DNA of 6,019 nt. It comes from Verrucomicrobiota bacterium (GTDB lineage: Bacteria > Verrucomicrobiota > Kiritimatiellia > JAAZAB01). The notes under the pieces were generated by a model. The model was not told the DNA's origin, ran no database searches, and saw only the letters and a list, made by a program, of their open reading frames with translations. Position numbers and translations under genes: made by a program. The DNA is taken from assembly GCA_018896395.1 (NCBI GenBank), contig JAHIMN010000153.1, forward strand, positions 1 to 6,019, written 5' to 3'. Below, one piece after another: positions 5,005 to 6,019 of the stretch (positions within the stretch are counted from its first letter, which is position 1; each line of letters starts with the position of its first letter).

Positions 5005-5856
5005 TTACGGATTCTTCGCGCCCGCGTTTTTCAACACTTCCTCCACGGAGCGTTGTCCCTTCATGGCCGCCCATTGGAGCGCGGTTTGCTGATAATTGTC
5101 CGTGGCGTTCAGGTCGGCCCCCTTGGACAATAACAGGGTAACCGCGTCAACCGACCCCTTGATCGCGGCCTGATGGAGCGGCGCCAGGCCCAGATTGTCC
5201 TTGATATTCACATCCGCGCCCTTGGATATCAGCGCCTTGACTACATTGGTATGGTCATACTTAATAGCCATGACGAGCGGCGTGATAGCCGACTGATCCT
5301 GGGCATTGATGTTCGCGCCTTTGCTCGCCAAAAGTTCGACGACCTCCCGCCAGCCATAGAGCGCCGCCGTATGCAGGGGTGTCAGTCCCAAGTCATCCTG
5401 CGCGTTGACCTCGGCCCCCTTGGCCAGCAATGTCTTGACCACCGCCTTGTGACCCATTCCCACGGCATTGTGAAGCGGCGTGCGTTTTTTAAAATTACGC
5501 GCGTTGACCTCGGCCCCTTCGGCCAGTAGAAGCTCCACCACGTCATTGCGCCCCATGAAGGCCGCCAGGTGCAAGGGCGTCGCACCGGAATCGTTGCGCG
5601 CGTTGATATCCGCGCCTTTGGAAAGCAGGATCGCAGTCACGTCGCGACTGCCGCCGCCCGCCGCCCAATGCAGGGGCGCAAACCCGTTATTGTCCTTGCT
5701 GTTGGCCAGCGCCGGGTCCTTATCGAGGAATGTCTTGACCTGATCAACCTGGCCCAGTTCGCAGGCGGAATAAATCGCCTGCGCGCTCACCGTGCCCGCC
5801 AGCAGGCCGGCAACGATTGCACTGCCGCATCTCATCCATATCCTACGTTTCATCAT
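5005..5856 (-). CDS. Exported ankyrin-repeat protein (about eight repeats)
   Basis: The predicted protein has 283 residues. A signal peptide covers 1-25: Lys-Arg-Arg n-region, hydrophobic core at 11-22, and Val-Ser-Ala-Gln-Ala, so cleavage after Ala25 or Ala27. The rest is ankyrin repeats of 33 residues with the TPLHxAAxxG...VVxxLLxKGAxVNAxD pattern. An N-cap unit spans 27-58, full units begin near 59, 92, 125, 158, 191 and 224, and a C-cap starts near 257. Ankyrin arrays bind proteins, so a periplasmic binding or scaffold role is likely; the partner is unknown. AAGGAG (5866-5861) is 4 nt before the first ATG (5856) and 7 nt before a second (5853), so initiation at the second, giving 282 residues, is equally plausible. 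It is the first gene of a tight operon with the CbpA-like gene 4 nt downstream. Its GC-rich codon use matches that gene. Confidence 0.93.
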   Translation of the reverse strand: MMKRRIWMRCGSAIVAGLLAGTVSAQAIYSACELGQVDQVKTFLDKDPALANSKDNNGFAPLHWAAGGGSRDVTAILLSKGADINARNDSGATPLHLAAFMGRNDVVELLLAEGAEVNARNFKKRTPLHNAVGMGHKAVVKTLLAKGAEVNAQDDLGLTPLHTAALYGWREVVELLASKGANINAQDQSAITPLVMAIKYDHTNVVKALISKGADVNIKDNLGLAPLHQAAIKGSVDAVTLLLSKGADLNATDNYQQTALQWAAMKGQRSVEEVLKNAGAKNP

Positions 5857-5860
5857 CGGT

Positions 5861-5866
5861 CTCCTT
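5861..5866 (-). promoter_or_regulatory. Ribosome binding site of the ankyrin gene, deciding between two adjacent ATGs
   Basis: On the minus strand AAGGAG is followed by ACCG and then ATGATG. The spacer is 4 nt to the first ATG and 7 nt to the second. The second spacing is closer to the usual optimum, so the true N-terminus may lack the extra methionine. Confidence 0.75.
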
Positions 5867-6019
5867 GTTGATATTAGAGTTCTGGTAAAAGTTTCCGACT
5901 TCTATTCTCTTAACATCTGAATATTGAGGGAGTTGCGACAGATTTGTCTTTCTCCCCCTCTTTCTGCTCTTATCTTCCTCTGTTCCCTATCCAAATTTAA
6001 TGGGCCTTATGTAGCCGAC
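5867..6019 (-). other. Leader/upstream region of the ankyrin-cbpA operon
   Basis: No gene is visible in this 153-nt end segment on either strand. On the minus strand about 45 nt (around 5949-5993) are almost entirely purine, with runs such as GAGGGGGAG, which is unusual for a leader. Downstream of it (minus-strand sense) lies a small GACA/TGTC dyad at 5937-5948. No confident -35/-10 pair was found, though the operon promoter should lie here or just beyond the window edge. Confidence 0.4.

Noticed and set aside
4028..5141. Long plus-strand frames opposite the co-chaperone gene
   Set aside because: They are antisense to a gene with clear J-domain and C-terminal domain motifs. Their products are Arg/Pro/Ala-rich, as expected from reading GC-rich coding DNA backwards.
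3999..5856. Ankyrin plus J-protein pair considered as a defence or toxin-immunity system
   Set aside because: There is no nuclease, toxin or sensor domain and no mobile-element context. Both proteins have ordinary binding/chaperone architecture.
5173..5871. Plus-strand frames opposite the ankyrin gene
   Set aside because: They only mirror the 99-nt ankyrin periodicity, and the minus-strand frame has a signal peptide, a Shine-Dalgarno and regular repeats.

Overview
The window looks like ordinary chromosomal DNA from a Gram-negative, probably environmental, bacterium. Outer-membrane-type (DUF481) and lipoprotein-type genes, an exported ankyrin protein and structured intergenic repeats would fit a PVC-group (Verrucomicrobia/Lentisphaerae/Kiritimatiellae-like) or deltaproteobacterial genome. 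No marker gene fixes the taxonomy, so this is a weak inference. Base composition is patchy: AT-leaning at 1-250 and 1136-2200, GC-rich in the minus-strand pair at 3999-5856, and it changes inside one gene near 3475.

Left part (plus strand, 1-1834). A reading frame entering from the left ends at 104 with a helix-turn-helix/excisionase-like C-terminus. It overlaps (ATGA) a short frame, 101-256, whose first ~30 residues resemble the N-terminus of CobD-type PLP enzymes before the resemblance stops. That frame in turn overlaps (TGATG) the ATG of an intact exported DUF481/YdiY-family protein (256-1050). After an 85-nt gap comes a flavin reductase-family protein (1256-1834). Upstream of it lies an in-frame signal-peptide-like leader whose best ribosome binding site points at an ACG codon.

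Middle (1835-2415). This 580-nt stretch has no convincing gene. It holds a perfect 14-bp palindrome and a GC-rich, hairpin-filled repeat island. A 468-residue exported, probably lipid-anchored protein follows (2416-3822). It has about five propeller-like repeats and a C-terminal beta-domain encoded in DNA of clearly different composition. A strong intrinsic terminator follows.

Right part (minus strand, 5856-3999). A two-gene operon encodes an exported eight-unit ankyrin-repeat protein and, 4 nt downstream, a CbpA/class-B DnaJ co-chaperone. It converges on the propeller gene across an intergenic region with a perfect 10-bp inverted repeat.

No complete new system can be demonstrated here. The most interesting signals are the overlapping chain with the truncated CobD-like frame, the dual-start flavin reductase, the composition break in the propeller lipoprotein and the ankyrin/J-protein pairing.
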